The notes under the pieces: generated by a model
The model's database searches: none
What the model was told of the DNA's origin: nothing
What the model saw: only the letters and a program-made list of their open reading frames with translations
Assembly (NCBI GenBank): GCA_016788165.1
Contig: JAEUTH010000016.1
Coordinates: 1 to 64,000, forward strand
Source of the DNA: Bacteroidia bacterium
GTDB lineage: Bacteria > Bacteroidota > Bacteroidia > AKYH767-A > OLB10
DNA: 64,000 nt
Direction: 5' to 3'
Made by a program: the position numbers and the translations under genes
In this document: positions 1 through 9,074 of the stretch, piece after piece
Numbering within the stretch: the stretch's first letter is position 1
Layout: each line of letters starts with the position of its first letter

Positions 1-1
1 A

Positions 2-730
2 CCTTTGGGTTTAAACACAACCTTACATCAAAACATTTCATGCAATGGGGGTAATAATGGTGCAATTACTACTACAGGCAGTGGTGGCAAAACACCTTAC
101 ACGTATTTGTGGAATAATGGAACAACCATTAAAAGTCGTACAGGTTTAGCGGCCAGCAATTACACACTTACCGTTACGGATAATAAAGGATGTGTTTATA
201 CACAAACGTTTAATATCACGCAACCGGCTGTGTTAAGTATAAGTACCTCAAAAACAAATGTTAGTGTTAATGGCGGTAATGATGGCAGTGCAACCGCTAC
301 AGTTACGGGAGGTACTTCGCCATACAGCTATAGTTGGAACACCAGCCCAGTTAAAACAACAAGCAATGCCACGGGGCTTGTGGCTGGTACCTATACAGTT
401 ACTGTAACAGATGCCAATAGTTGTACTGCCACCAAATCAGTAACAATAACACAGCCGGGAGCGCGCTTGATGGATTCAGATAATTTAAGTTTCAACTTAC
501 ATGTTTACCCAAATCCAACTTCAGATGTTTTGAATATTGCATTCGACCATATTATTGATGGAGAAGTTGCCGTACGTATCTATACGCAATACGGAGCCAT
601 AGTTTATACAAGCAACCGTATTGTTGAAGATGCATTACAACTGGATTTAAAACATTTGGCAAAAGGTGTTTATTATGTAAATGTGGAGTGCTTAGGTTTG
701 CGATTTAACAAACGCATTGTATTACATTAG
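2..730 (+). CDS. SprB-repeat T9SS surface protein, 3' part
   Basis: This is the C-terminal part of a secreted or surface protein; the reading frame is open to the left edge, so the true start lies outside the window and the in-frame TTG at position 5 is not a believable start. Two SprB-type repeats of about 75 residues are visible. Each has the form NGGN(D/N)G...GG.sPYsYsWn...GL.aGtYTvTVTD...C. They are followed by a type A T9SS sorting domain with the motif VYPNPTSD, a GEVAVRIY strand, LDLKHLAKGVYYV and a basic end at RFNKRIVLH. SprB repeats occur in large gliding and adhesion proteins of Bacteroidota, so the full gene is probably long. The protein should cross the outer membrane by the T9SS and be attached or released after removal of the sorting domain. 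A hairpin terminator follows. Substrate or binding partner is unknown. Confidence 0.85.
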   Translation, partial: PLGLNTTLHQNISCNGGNNGAITTTGSGGKTPYTYLWNNGTTIKSRTGLAASNYTLTVTDNKGCVYTQTFNITQPAVLSISTSKTNVSVNGGNDGSATATVTGGTSPYSYSWNTSPVKTTSNATGLVAGTYTVTVTDANSCTATKSVTITQPGARLMDSDNLSFNLHVYPNPTSDVLNIAFDHIIDGEVAVRIYTQYGAIVYTSNRIVEDALQLDLKHLAKGVYYVNVECLGLRFNKRIVLH

Positions 731-748
731 AAGTTAAATTATGTTTGA

Positions 749-784
749 AGGCGTTATATCGTAAGGATGTAACGCCTTTTTTTT
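749..784 (+). terminator. Rho-independent terminator
   Basis: A perfect 8-base stem, AGGCGTTA pairing with TAACGCCT, has a 13-base loop and is followed by a run of T. It lies 18 bases after the stop of the SprB-repeat gene and 12 bases before rarA, so it separates the two genes; some read-through may still supply rarA, for which I see no clear promoter. Confidence 0.85.
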
Positions 785-796
785 GATAAAAAGATT

Positions 797-2056
797 ATGA
801 CAACTGAAATGCCTTTGGCCGAAAGAATGCGCCCAACTTCATTACTTGATTATGTAGGGCAACAACATTTGGTAGCACCCGGATGCGTATTACATCAAAT
901 GCTTACAAATAAAAATTTAAGTTCATTAATATTTTGGGGGCCTCCCGGTGTAGGCAAAACATCGTTAGCAAAAATAATTGCCCAACAAATGGCAATGCCC
1001 TTTTATGGCTTAAGTGCAATTGCTGCAGGTGTACGCGAAGTGCGCGAAATTATTCAGCAAACAAATCAGGCAGGCAAAGTCATTTTATTTATTGACGAAA
1101 TACATCGTTTTAATAAAGCACAACAAGATGCATTATTAGGTGCGGTTGAACAAGGGCAGATTATATTAATTGGTGCAACAACTGAAAACCCATCGTTCGA
1201 AGTAATAAATGCATTGCTCTCACGCTGCCAGGTTTATGTATTAAAACCGTTAACTGATAATGATTTAATTCAACTGTTGCAAAAAACAATTGCAACTGAT
1301 ATTTTATTTAAAACCCAACAGGTTACTTTCGAATCGTATGAATCAATTTTAAAATATGCAGGTGGTGATGCCCGAAAATTATTGAATGTGCTTGAAATGG
1401 TAACACAGTTTCAGAGTGGTACTAATGTAATCATCAATAATGCTTTGGTCGAAAAGGTAGTTCAACAAAATATTGCCGCTTATGATAAGGGTGGTGAATT
1501 ACATTACGATATCATTTCGGCATTTATTAAAAGTATGCGTGGCAGCGACCCTAATGCTGCACTTTACTATTTGGCACGTATGTTACAAAGTGGCGAAGAT
1601 CCCAAATTTATAGCGCGAAGAATGTTGATTTTTAGCAGTGAAGATATTGGCAATGCAAATCCCAATGCTTTGCTTATTGCAACAGCTTGTTTTCAATCGG
1701 TTCAGTTTATTGGCTATCCTGAATGCGATTTGATTTTATCGCAGGCAGTAATCTATTTAAGCACATCTGTTAAAAGCAATGCCAGCTATTTGGCCATTCG
1801 TGAGGCTCAACAAACCGTTACAGAAACCGGCAACTTAAATGTTCCGCTACACTTGCGTAATGCACCAACTAAACTTATGAAACATTTAGATTATGGTAAA
1901 AATTATAAATACCCACACGATTTTGAAAATAGTTTTGTAAGAGAAGATTACTTGCCCGAAAGCATCTCGAATAAAATATTTTATAATCCGGCAAACAATG
2001 CACGCGAAAATGAAATCCGAAAAAATTTAAAAAACTGGTGGCCCGATAAATATTAA
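797..2056 (+). CDS. rarA: Replication-associated recombination protein A (AAA+ ATPase)
   Basis: This is a MgsA/RarA/WRNIP1-family AAA+ ATPase of 419 residues, a normal length. It acts at stalled replication forks as a clamp-loader-like enzyme. The N terminus PLAERMRPTSLLDYVGQQHL is typical. Walker A is GPPGVGKTS at residues 48-56, Walker B is FIDEIHRFNKAQQDALL near residues 97-113, and sensor 1 is IGATTENPSFE. The C-terminal half carries the MgsA tetramerisation region, with SMRGSDPNAALYYLARM and RRMLIFSSEDIGNA motifs. The ATG at 797 directly precedes conserved sequence. The stop is only 12 bases from the stop of the convergent gene at 2069, with no hairpin between them, so the two transcripts probably overlap at their 3' ends. 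Confidence 0.97.
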   Translation: MTTEMPLAERMRPTSLLDYVGQQHLVAPGCVLHQMLTNKNLSSLIFWGPPGVGKTSLAKIIAQQMAMPFYGLSAIAAGVREVREIIQQTNQAGKVILFIDEIHRFNKAQQDALLGAVEQGQIILIGATTENPSFEVINALLSRCQVYVLKPLTDNDLIQLLQKTIATDILFKTQQVTFESYESILKYAGGDARKLLNVLEMVTQFQSGTNVIINNALVEKVVQQNIAAYDKGGELHYDIISAFIKSMRGSDPNAALYYLARMLQSGEDPKFIARRMLIFSSEDIGNANPNALLIATACFQSVQFIGYPECDLILSQAVIYLSTSVKSNASYLAIREAQQTVTETGNLNVPLHLRNAPTKLMKHLDYGKNYKYPHDFENSFVREDYLPESISNKIFYNPANNARENEIRKNLKNWWPDKY

Positions 2057-2068
2057 AACTACTTTAGT

Positions 2069-5000
2069 TTATTGAACCACAAACTTGCCCTTTACCAAAT
2101 TACCACTAGCATTGCTAATCAAATATGTATATATACCGGGTGGCAAGTGCTTTTTACTTATGTCTATTTCCTTTCCTTTTGATAGATTATGGGTAGCAAC
2201 TTCATTACCAATAACATCATATATTGTAACAGTTACCTGTTTACCATTACCAAACTCATCAGATAAACGCAGGTATGACACATCGGTAACCGGATTGGGG
2301 TACAACCAAACCTGATTTGTAGTAACCGTATTTGCTATTGTGGCCGGAACATCTATATTAATATTGTCGATATAAATATCATTACCGCTACCATTATAAT
2401 TTACAAACCTAAATTGTACTTGCTGTTGCGCCAACCATCCCAAACTTACACTTTCGTTACGCCATTGCCACGGTGCCGGTACAAAAGCCTGACTGATTGA
2501 GAATGAATTTGTAGTGCGCAATGTAGTACCTCCTTTACTGTAAATTCGTATCCAGGTTAAACCACAATCGAGCGATGCTTCGACCCATAAACTATCGTTT
2601 GAAACCGGAGTTCGTTTTGCATAAGCCACGTCAAATTTTAATAAAGGATTAACCAGGTTGCTTAAATCAAATTGAGGCGTTTTTAAGTAATCAACTACAC
2701 CACTATACGATGTATTAAAATTTACTGCTTTAAATGATTTTAAACTGGAGCCATAGGCTCCAATACCGGCAAAATCCCAGGTTAGCTCAACATTATCTAC
2801 ATTATCAACATGCCAGCCTTGTGGTAATATACTTTCAAATCCTTCGACAAACGGTGCTGCTTGAAATTGTGTTTCGACCTTAGTTGTAAATTTTTTTGTA
2901 ATGCTATCTGTACCAACTATATTACTCACAGTTAACGCAGCGTCATATAAGCCCGCATTGGGGTAATAAACCGTTACTTGTTTTGAATTGGCTGTTGCCG
3001 GATTTCCGCCCGGGAAAAACCACGTACGTGATGTAGGTGCTTCTGTGCTTATATCAGTATAGGTAACTGTTTGACCTTCACAAATCAACACTTTATTCTG
3101 AATAAATGCCGCTGCCGGTTTGCTTTGTTGATACATGCTGCTTTCCCAAATACCACGACCATAAGTGGCAGCTCGTATTTTATTGGTAGCATAATTAAAC
3201 TCAAACTCGCGAACAATTGTATTTGGCAAACCATTATCAAACAATTGCCAGTTTCCTAAAATATTATTGGTGTAAAACACGCCACTTTCCGACCCCACAT
3301 AAACACCTTGCGAAGATGTAGTATCTTCAATAATGGTGTTAAATGGTATATTGGGCAGGTTACCACTTATATTGGTCCAGGTTAAGCCCCCGTTAGTGCT
3401 TTTAAACACTTTAGCTCCGGCAGTAAAGCCACCAATAGTAGCATATACGATGTTAGGGTCAATATCCGATACAGCAATATAACTTTTAGTACCTGCTAAT
3501 CCATTGGTAACATCTGTTACACTACCATTGTTCAAATCAATTTTAAAAACATTTTGGCCGTTTGTAGCATACATCACACTTTGATTTGATTCGCAAATAT
3601 CCATGTACTTTAATACTCCCAACCCCGTATTGGTAATGTTGCTAAAGGTATTTCCATTATTAGTACTTCGCCATATATCTTCATAACCTACAAAAAGATG
3701 CCCAATGTTGTTTAATAAAAATGGGGTATCCCAATCGCTGCTGCCTGAAATACCACCCGAAATATAATTACTGGTTGCGCCTTTATCCATACTACGGTAA
3801 ATGCCACCATATTGTGCTTCGCCATAAATTATATTGTTGTTTAGCGGATTAATTGCTTGTTCAAATCCATCGGCACCCAACCACTGCTCACTGTTTCCAT
3901 TTATTATACTAATGCTTCCATTATCCTGCGCGCCTGCTAAAATAAAATTTGGGTCTGTAGCCGATGTTGCCAAGCGGTAAAACTGCGACACTTGCAAGCC
4001 TTGGCTTAAATCGAGCCATGTAAGTGCACTCTGATCCCATTTAAATAAACCACCATCGGTACCTGCATAAAGATTACCATTAATGTAATCTAAAAAATGA
4101 ATATCGGCATGTACATAACTTTGTGAATTTATAACCCAGTGCGCATTAATGTTAAAAGAGTTACCGCCATCAAAACTTTCCCATACGTTTACGCCCCCTG
4201 TTATTATGTGTGCTGCATTTAATGGGTCGGCAGCAATGGTTAATGTGTACCAACTTTGACCACCGTTATCAGTACCATCCATATCCCATCCCATAACATT
4301 GGGTGTATTGGTAATAAAATTAAAAGTGTTTCCGGCATCAGTACTAAGCCATAGCCCTAAAAACCCACTGTTAGATGCTGCTCCGGCAATTAAATACACA
4401 TAATTGTTATTTGCAGGTGTTACGGCAATTGCAAAACGGTTTGCTGCCAATGGAGCCGGTAAGCCATTAGTAACTATCGAAAAACTTACACCATTGTTTG
4501 TTGATTTATAAAAACTTGAAGCACCAACTGCATACATTTCATTGCTGTTGCCGGGCTTAAATTCCATATCAAAAATGTTTCCGCCTTGCACCAAAGTAAA
4601 AGATGCCGCAGCATCGTTACTTCGGAAAATACCATTGTTTGTACAAACAAAAATGATGTTTCTATCTGTTGGGTCAATTAGCACTTTATGCCCAAGTCTT
4701 GCATTGATGGTATTCCAATTCAAACCGGTAACATTCCAGGTGGCACCGCCATCCATACTTTTTAATAAGCCTAAACTATAAGTATCACCGGCATCGCCAT
4801 CGCCCGATAAGGCATAAACAATATTTGTATCAACATAATCAATGGCTATGCTGTTAAAACCTATTGCAGGTAAATGATCGGTAGTGGTAGTAAAATTATT
4901 ACCGCCTGTGTTTGATTTCCATAAACCTCCGGCTGGTGCGCCTGCATAAATTACATTGCTATTAAGCGGGTTTACAGCAACACCATTAATGCGGCCGATG

Positions 5001-5410
5001 CCCGGGCTCCAACCATTGCCCGGTGCTACTACAAAAGGTCCTACAGGCGACCAATTTCCACTGCTTTGTATATTGTTTCCATTATTTTTTCGCCAGGCAT
5101 TCATCTCATTATAAACTACATCGGGTCTGGGAAATGAACCATCGGAATAAACGCGTGTTTTCCAAAACTCTTCCCATCGTTTGTATATTTTATAACCTGC
5201 TTCGCCTTCATGTTCATCAGGTTTATTGGTTTGAAACAGCTGTTGCATATTTTTTTGTCCTGCTTTTGAATCAAGATTGAAGAATTGATTTGCTTTCCGT
5301 TGCACATCATAAAAATTACGATTTGGTTTTAGCATTTCATTACGCCAATCTTGTGATTTTACACAAGTGGTTAACCAAATAAAACATAACAGGAGGATTG
5401 ATTTTTTCAT
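2069..5410 (-). CDS. Asp-box (sortilin-like) PKD T9SS secreted protein
   Basis: This is a 1113-residue secreted protein with a signal peptide at residues 1-19 (MKKSILLLCFIWLTTCVKSQ). Residues about 120-760 hold many Asp-box/BNR motifs of the form S.DgG.TW (for example KSMDGGATW, KSTNGGLTW), which predict one or two large beta-propellers related to sortilin/VPS10 and exo-alpha-sialidase folds. A PKD domain follows at about 770-860. A jelly-roll region with FVEGFE...LPQGW...D, typical of the 'choice-of-anchor J' family, follows at about 865-1030. The protein ends with a type A T9SS sorting domain (LYPNPVTD). No catalytic residues are recognised, so carbohydrate- or protein-binding is as likely as hydrolysis. 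A second protein of the same general plan is encoded at 32801-35521. Monocistronic by position. Confidence 0.85.
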   Translation of the reverse strand: MKKSILLLCFIWLTTCVKSQDWRNEMLKPNRNFYDVQRKANQFFNLDSKAGQKNMQQLFQTNKPDEHEGEAGYKIYKRWEEFWKTRVYSDGSFPRPDVVYNEMNAWRKNNGNNIQSSGNWSPVGPFVVAPGNGWSPGIGRINGVAVNPLNSNVIYAGAPAGGLWKSNTGGNNFTTTTDHLPAIGFNSIAIDYVDTNIVYALSGDGDAGDTYSLGLLKSMDGGATWNVTGLNWNTINARLGHKVLIDPTDRNIIFVCTNNGIFRSNDAAASFTLVQGGNIFDMEFKPGNSNEMYAVGASSFYKSTNNGVSFSIVTNGLPAPLAANRFAIAVTPANNNYVYLIAGAASNSGFLGLWLSTDAGNTFNFITNTPNVMGWDMDGTDNGGQSWYTLTIAADPLNAAHIITGGVNVWESFDGGNSFNINAHWVINSQSYVHADIHFLDYINGNLYAGTDGGLFKWDQSALTWLDLSQGLQVSQFYRLATSATDPNFILAGAQDNGSISIINGNSEQWLGADGFEQAINPLNNNIIYGEAQYGGIYRSMDKGATSNYISGGISGSSDWDTPFLLNNIGHLFVGYEDIWRSTNNGNTFSNITNTGLGVLKYMDICESNQSVMYATNGQNVFKIDLNNGSVTDVTNGLAGTKSYIAVSDIDPNIVYATIGGFTAGAKVFKSTNGGLTWTNISGNLPNIPFNTIIEDTTSSQGVYVGSESGVFYTNNILGNWQLFDNGLPNTIVREFEFNYATNKIRAATYGRGIWESSMYQQSKPAAAFIQNKVLICEGQTVTYTDISTEAPTSRTWFFPGGNPATANSKQVTVYYPNAGLYDAALTVSNIVGTDSITKKFTTKVETQFQAAPFVEGFESILPQGWHVDNVDNVELTWDFAGIGAYGSSLKSFKAVNFNTSYSGVVDYLKTPQFDLSNLVNPLLKFDVAYAKRTPVSNDSLWVEASLDCGLTWIRIYSKGGTTLRTTNSFSISQAFVPAPWQWRNESVSLGWLAQQQVQFRFVNYNGSGNDIYIDNINIDVPATIANTVTTNQVWLYPNPVTDVSYLRLSDEFGNGKQVTVTIYDVIGNEVATHNLSKGKEIDISKKHLPPGIYTYLISNASGNLVKGKFVVQ

Positions 5411-5601
5411 CTTTAAATAACTTATTAGTTACTGCAAAATAAACATTATGCAGCGTAATTTCTATAGTCAATATATCTATCACTGCCCGACCTGTTTTGT
5501 AATACAACTTACTTAAATTTTGAATGAAGTAGGCAATTACATTTAATTGTATTGGCTACTTTGCACAACGTTTGATTAAAGCAATAACCAAATATTATAA
5601 A

Positions 5602-6207
5602 ATGAAAAAGCTATTGGCTTTACTAATTTTCCCGGCTTACCTGCATGCACAATCTGATACATTAAAAACTTATGCAACAGTTGTTGATGGCGATACCTTG
5701 CCCATGGTTTACATGCAAACAGTTAATGTAGTTGGTGCGCTTAGCCCGCAAGCTGCGGCACAACTTAAAGCTTATTACATATTAAGGCGCGATGTATTGC
5801 GCACTTATCCGTATGCAAAGTTTGCTGCTCAAAAAGTTAGGGAGTTAAATACTGAAGCGAGTCAATTAAAAAACAATCGCGCACGTAAAAAATTTTACAA
5901 GTCGAAAGAAGATGAATTAGCCAAGCTTTTTGAAGATGATTTACGAAAGCTAAGCGTTAACCAAGGACGCATTTTAATGAAATTGATTGAGCGCGAAACC
6001 GGCAATACAACTTATGCCTTAGTTAAAGAAATGCGTGGCGGTTTTAAAGCTACACTTTGGCAAGGTATGGCACGACTTATTGGCGATAACATGCGCGAAA
6101 CTTATGATGCAGGTGGTAAAGATGCTGCTATTGAAGCCATTGTTCAGCAAATTGAGAACGGAACCTTACCTATACCTGCAGCCTATCAAAACAATAAATT
6201 AAAGTAA
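5602..6207 (+). CDS. DUF4294 domain exported protein
   Basis: This is a 201-residue Bacteroidota-specific protein of unknown role that matches the DUF4294 pattern: VVDGDTLPMVYM near the N terminus, then a long basic helical region with RRDVLRTYPYAKFAAQKV and LMKLIERETGNTTYALVKEMRGGFKA.LWQ. I use the ATG at 5602, which gives a clean signal peptide MKKLLALLIFPAYLHAQ; the upstream in-frame TTG at 5572 would put ten charged residues before it. The gene faces ribH, with 23 bases between the stops. DUF4294 proteins are widespread in the phylum and are probably periplasmic; no function is claimed here. Confidence 0.9.
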   Translation: MKKLLALLIFPAYLHAQSDTLKTYATVVDGDTLPMVYMQTVNVVGALSPQAAAQLKAYYILRRDVLRTYPYAKFAAQKVRELNTEASQLKNNRARKKFYKSKEDELAKLFEDDLRKLSVNQGRILMKLIERETGNTTYALVKEMRGGFKATLWQGMARLIGDNMRETYDAGGKDAAIEAIVQQIENGTLPIPAAYQNNKLK

Positions 6208-6230
6208 CCTTTTACGGTGCAGCGTTAACC

Positions 6231-6710
6231 CTAAAAGAGCGCAACCATTTCAATAGCAGTTACGGCAGCCTCAACGCCTTTATTGCCATGTTTGCCTCCT
6301 GCCCTATCTATTGCCTGCTGTTGTGTATTAGGTGTTAAAACGCCAAAAACAAATGGCTTATGATATTGTATGCATAATTGTGTGAGTCCATTAGCCACAG
6401 CCTGGCATATAAAATCAAAATGGCGCGTTTCGCCTTGTATAACGCAACCCAAACATATTACGGCATCAACTTTATGGTTAATTGCCATAATACGCGCACC
6501 ACTTGTTAATTCAAAACTACCGGGCACTTCAATGGTATATATCTGCCCGGCTTCAACACCTGCTTCAATTAATGTATCATAACATGCCTGATACAGTGCC
6601 GTTGTAATTTCTGTGTTCCATTTTGCTTTAACTATACCAAATGCGCGATGACTTACATCGGGTAGTTGCTCTTTTTGGTATTGCGATAAGTTTTTTAATG
6701 ATGATGACAT
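6231..6710 (-). CDS. ribH: 6,7-dimethyl-8-ribityllumazine synthase
   Basis: This is lumazine synthase, which condenses the ribulose-5-phosphate-derived butanone phosphate with 5-amino-6-ribitylaminouracil in riboflavin synthesis. Length (159 residues) is normal. Visible family motifs are the N-terminal FGIVKAKWN, the VPGSFEL substrate-binding loop, GCVIQGETRHFDFIC (the histidine is the catalytic base region) and GVLTPNTQQQAIDRAGGKHGNKG. It lies downstream of the TPR gene at 6778, but a strong hairpin terminator sits between them just before the ribH start, so ribH either has its own promoter or depends on read-through. No riboflavin riboswitch or other rib gene is nearby. Confidence 0.97.
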   Translation of the reverse strand: MSSSLKNLSQYQKEQLPDVSHRAFGIVKAKWNTEITTALYQACYDTLIEAGVEAGQIYTIEVPGSFELTSGARIMAINHKVDAVICLGCVIQGETRHFDFICQAVANGLTQLCIQYHKPFVFGVLTPNTQQQAIDRAGGKHGNKGVEAAVTAIEMVALF

Positions 6711-6721
6711 AAATATTTATT

Positions 6722-6754
6722 AAAAAAAAACAGCAGTACTATCATACTGCTGTT
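6722..6754 (-). terminator. Rho-independent terminator after the TPR gene
   Basis: On the minus strand a 10-base perfect stem (AACAGCAGTA with TACTGCTGTT, loop of 6) is followed by nine T residues. It starts 24 bases after the TPR-gene stop and ends only 11 bases before the ribH start codon. Confidence 0.85.
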
Positions 6755-6777
6755 TATTTAACTTTTGCTTTTCGAAA

Positions 6778-7452
6778 TTATTTAATCATTGCCTGTGCGC
6801 GTGCTATGTACTTTCCAATTTCGCGTCCTTCGGTGCTGGCACTGTAGTCTGATTGAATTTTTTTATACATATCTAAAGCTTCGCTCCACTTGCCTTGCAG
6901 TTCGTATGTGAATGCGGACTTACGCATAAATAACGGTGCCGTAAATTCATTGTTATCGTAGCCCACAGCTTTTTTATAGTAGGTTAATGCTTCGTCATTA
7001 TTTCCTAATTCCATGTAAGCATCGCCCATTAAGCCTAAAGCCATAGCACCGGTAATATCATCCTCGGCATCATACTTTTTTAAAGCATCAATTGCATTTT
7101 GAAACTGACCCTTTTTCATATACAAAACACCCAAGTAATAATTGGCCAAATTGCCTGTGTTTGATGAACTGTATTGGTCGGCTATCTGCTTAAACCCTTT
7201 TTCTTTGCCTTTGCCATTAATCGCTAAATCAATTGAATCCATTTTAAAATATTGCTGTGCAGCAAAAATTTCTTTTTGAGCGCTTTCTTCAGCAGGTTTC
7301 ACCCAAAAATTTGAATACGCAAAATATCCAACCAATACAGCAATAGCAGCACCGGCAATAATTAATAAACTTTTGCGATTTTCCTGAACATAATCTTCAA
7401 CCTTATGAACGGTTTCATCAATGTTAATTGTCTCTTCTTTCTTTTCGGCCAT
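6778..7452 (-). CDS. Membrane-anchored tetratricopeptide repeat protein
   Basis: This is a 224-residue protein with a short charged cytoplasmic N terminus (MAEKKEETINIDETVHKVED), one transmembrane segment at about residues 29-51 (LLIIAGAAIAVLVGYFAYSNFW) and a periplasmic TPR solenoid. TPR signatures include NLANYYLGVLYMKKGQFQNAIDALKKY and GLMGDAYMELGNNDEALTYYKKAV. The plan resembles YfgM/TolA-like periplasmic scaffolds, but no specific partner is shown. It is divergent from recF. A good Bacteroidota promoter lies 29 bases upstream and a hairpin terminator directly downstream, so it is probably transcribed alone. Confidence 0.88.
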   Translation of the reverse strand: MAEKKEETINIDETVHKVEDYVQENRKSLLIIAGAAIAVLVGYFAYSNFWVKPAEESAQKEIFAAQQYFKMDSIDLAINGKGKEKGFKQIADQYSSSNTGNLANYYLGVLYMKKGQFQNAIDALKKYDAEDDITGAMALGLMGDAYMELGNNDEALTYYKKAVGYDNNEFTAPLFMRKSAFTYELQGKWSEALDMYKKIQSDYSASTEGREIGKYIARAQAMIK

Positions 7453-7480
7453 TTTTATAACTATTTTTTTTTAAGGTGCG

Positions 7481-7513
7481 CAAAAGTAAAATTAATTACC
7501 ATATACACTACAA
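7481..7513 (-). promoter_or_regulatory. Bacteroidota-type promoter for the TPR gene
   Basis: Read on the minus strand: TTG (7513-7511), 22 bases, then TACTTTTG (7488-7481), a perfect match to the TAnnTTTG -7 box of the primary sigma factor in this phylum. Predicted transcription would start about 25 bases before the ATG at 7452. Confidence 0.6.
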
Positions 7514-7589
7514 TTTAAATTAAGCCTGTAATTACTTGGTTTTATGGTAGTTGACAGCTAAATTTTTAAAAATATCATCTTAAACTGTA

Positions 7590-7617
7590 TTGAAACACTA
7601 AAATTGAAGCACCTTTG
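7590..7617 (+). promoter_or_regulatory. Candidate promoter of the recF operon
   Basis: TTG (7590-7592), 17 bases, then CACCTTTG (7610-7617), which matches TAnnTTTG at seven of eight positions. It would give a leader of about 55 bases before recF. The spacing is slightly short, so this is a moderate candidate. Confidence 0.4.
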
Positions 7618-7676
7618 TTCCGTTTCCACACAATCCTGCATTATAAAAACAACCAGTACCCTATTGATAAAATTTC

Positions 7677-8753
7677 ATGTTGTATTTGGCGCATTTAAGC
7701 TTGCTTCATTTTAAAAATTATGACCACCTTCAGATTAACCTTCATAGTGGCGTTAATGTTTTTACCGGGCCTAACGGATTAGGCAAAACCAATTTAATGG
7801 ATGCAATTCATTACCTATGTATGTGTAAAAGCTTTTTAAGTACTGACAGTGCCAATATTAAAAGGGGTGCTCCGGCAGCAATGATACAAGGCAACTTTCT
7901 TCAGGACGAAACTGCTTTTGAAGTGTTGTGTACTTTACGTAAAGATCAAAAAAAAGTAGTTAAGCTTAATAGTGAGGAATATACTAAGTTGGCAGATCAT
8001 GTAGGGCGTTTCCCGATTGTGATTATTGCACCGCAAGATCAAATGCTTATTTACGAAGGCAGTGATGTAAGAAGACGTTTTATTGATAGTTTACTATCGC
8101 AAACCGACAGAGTTTACCTTGAAAAATTAATGCTATATAATAGAATATTGCAACAACGTAATGCATTATTAAAAACCGGACAAACTGCTTACGAACTGTA
8201 TGAGTTTTATGACAAGCAATTGGTTGATGCTGGCCAACATATATACGATAAACGCAAGTCGTTTTTTTTGATGTTCAAACCCCTGTTTTTACAGCACTTT
8301 CTATCTATTACTCAAACCGTAGAATCGGCAGATATACAATATCAAACGCAATTAGATTCCAATGATATGAAAACATTACTTGCGCAAAATTTTGAACGCG
8401 ATTTACGAAGCGCATTCACAAATGCCGGCATACATAAAGATGATATTTTATTTACGATAAACGAATTTCCGGTTAAGCGGTTTGCATCGCAAGGGCAACA
8501 AAAATCAATTACCATAGCTTTAAAGTTAGCACAGTTTACTTACATAAGTTCGCATAATAAACCCTTATTGATTTTAGACGATATTTATGATAAATTAGAC
8601 GAACACCGGCTTACACACTTAATGCAATTGATGCAAAATAATAGTTTTGGACAAGTTTTTATTACCGACACACATCCCAATAGAGTTGCAAACATTTTTA
8701 ATAAGTATAACACACCCATCCAAAGTTTTGCAATTGACAAATTAAAATCCTGA
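7677..8753 (+). CDS. recF: DNA replication and repair protein RecF
   Basis: This is the SMC-like ATPase that helps load RecA at single-strand gaps. Length is 358 residues, as expected. The N terminus LAHLSLLHFKNYD is typical, Walker A is GPNGLGKTN at residues 31-39, and the QGQQKSITIALKLAQ signature and Walker B LLILDDIYDKLDEHR lie near the C terminus. The ATG at 7677 fits the family start. It is followed after 3 bases by the DUF721 gene, and the next three genes are close behind, so recF probably leads a five-gene operon ending at the terminator near 11600. In this phylum recF is often not next to dnaA/dnaN, and neither is present here. Confidence 0.97.
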   Translation: MLYLAHLSLLHFKNYDHLQINLHSGVNVFTGPNGLGKTNLMDAIHYLCMCKSFLSTDSANIKRGAPAAMIQGNFLQDETAFEVLCTLRKDQKKVVKLNSEEYTKLADHVGRFPIVIIAPQDQMLIYEGSDVRRRFIDSLLSQTDRVYLEKLMLYNRILQQRNALLKTGQTAYELYEFYDKQLVDAGQHIYDKRKSFFLMFKPLFLQHFLSITQTVESADIQYQTQLDSNDMKTLLAQNFERDLRSAFTNAGIHKDDILFTINEFPVKRFASQGQQKSITIALKLAQFTYISSHNKPLLILDDIYDKLDEHRLTHLMQLMQNNSFGQVFITDTHPNRVANIFNKYNTPIQSFAIDKLKS

Positions 8754-8756
8754 ACG

Positions 8757-9047
8757 ATGCGAAATAACAATGAACATAGTTTAAAAGACTTGATAGCAGT
8801 AATGCTTAAACAACAAAGACTTAAAAACAAATTAAACGAAGTACGCTTAATCGAAAGTTGGGAAAAAGTAATGGGACCTACTATTGCACAACGCACATTA
8901 GAAATTACTTTAAAAAACGAAACACTTTATTTAAAAATAGCCTCTGCACCACTTAAACAAGAATTACGTTACAACTTAGCCCGCATTGTTGAACTGCTTA
9001 ACGAATCGTTAGGCGAAGCGGTTATTAAAGAAGTTGTGATTCAATAA
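8757..9047 (+). CDS. DUF721 (DciA-like) protein
   Basis: This 96-residue protein has the DUF721 core: SLKDLIAVMLKQQRLKNKLNEV, then ESWEKVMGPTIAQRT, then LYLKIASAPLKQEL. The start ATG is 3 bases after the recF stop, so translation is probably coupled. DUF721 is related to DciA, the replicative-helicase loader found in bacteria that lack DnaC/DnaI. The short Bacteroidota form contains only the KH-like domain without the long tail. Its neighbour recF fits a DNA-replication role, which is an inference from family and context. Confidence 0.9.
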   Translation: MRNNNEHSLKDLIAVMLKQQRLKNKLNEVRLIESWEKVMGPTIAQRTLEITLKNETLYLKIASAPLKQELRYNLARIVELLNESLGEAVIKEVVIQ

Positions 9048-9074
9048 TTTTTCGACTCTTAAAACAGCAAAACA

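Noticed and set aside
2-730. A complete small gene starting at the TTG at position 5
   Set aside because: The reading frame is open to the left edge and begins within an SprB repeat, so the gene is a fragment cut by the window.
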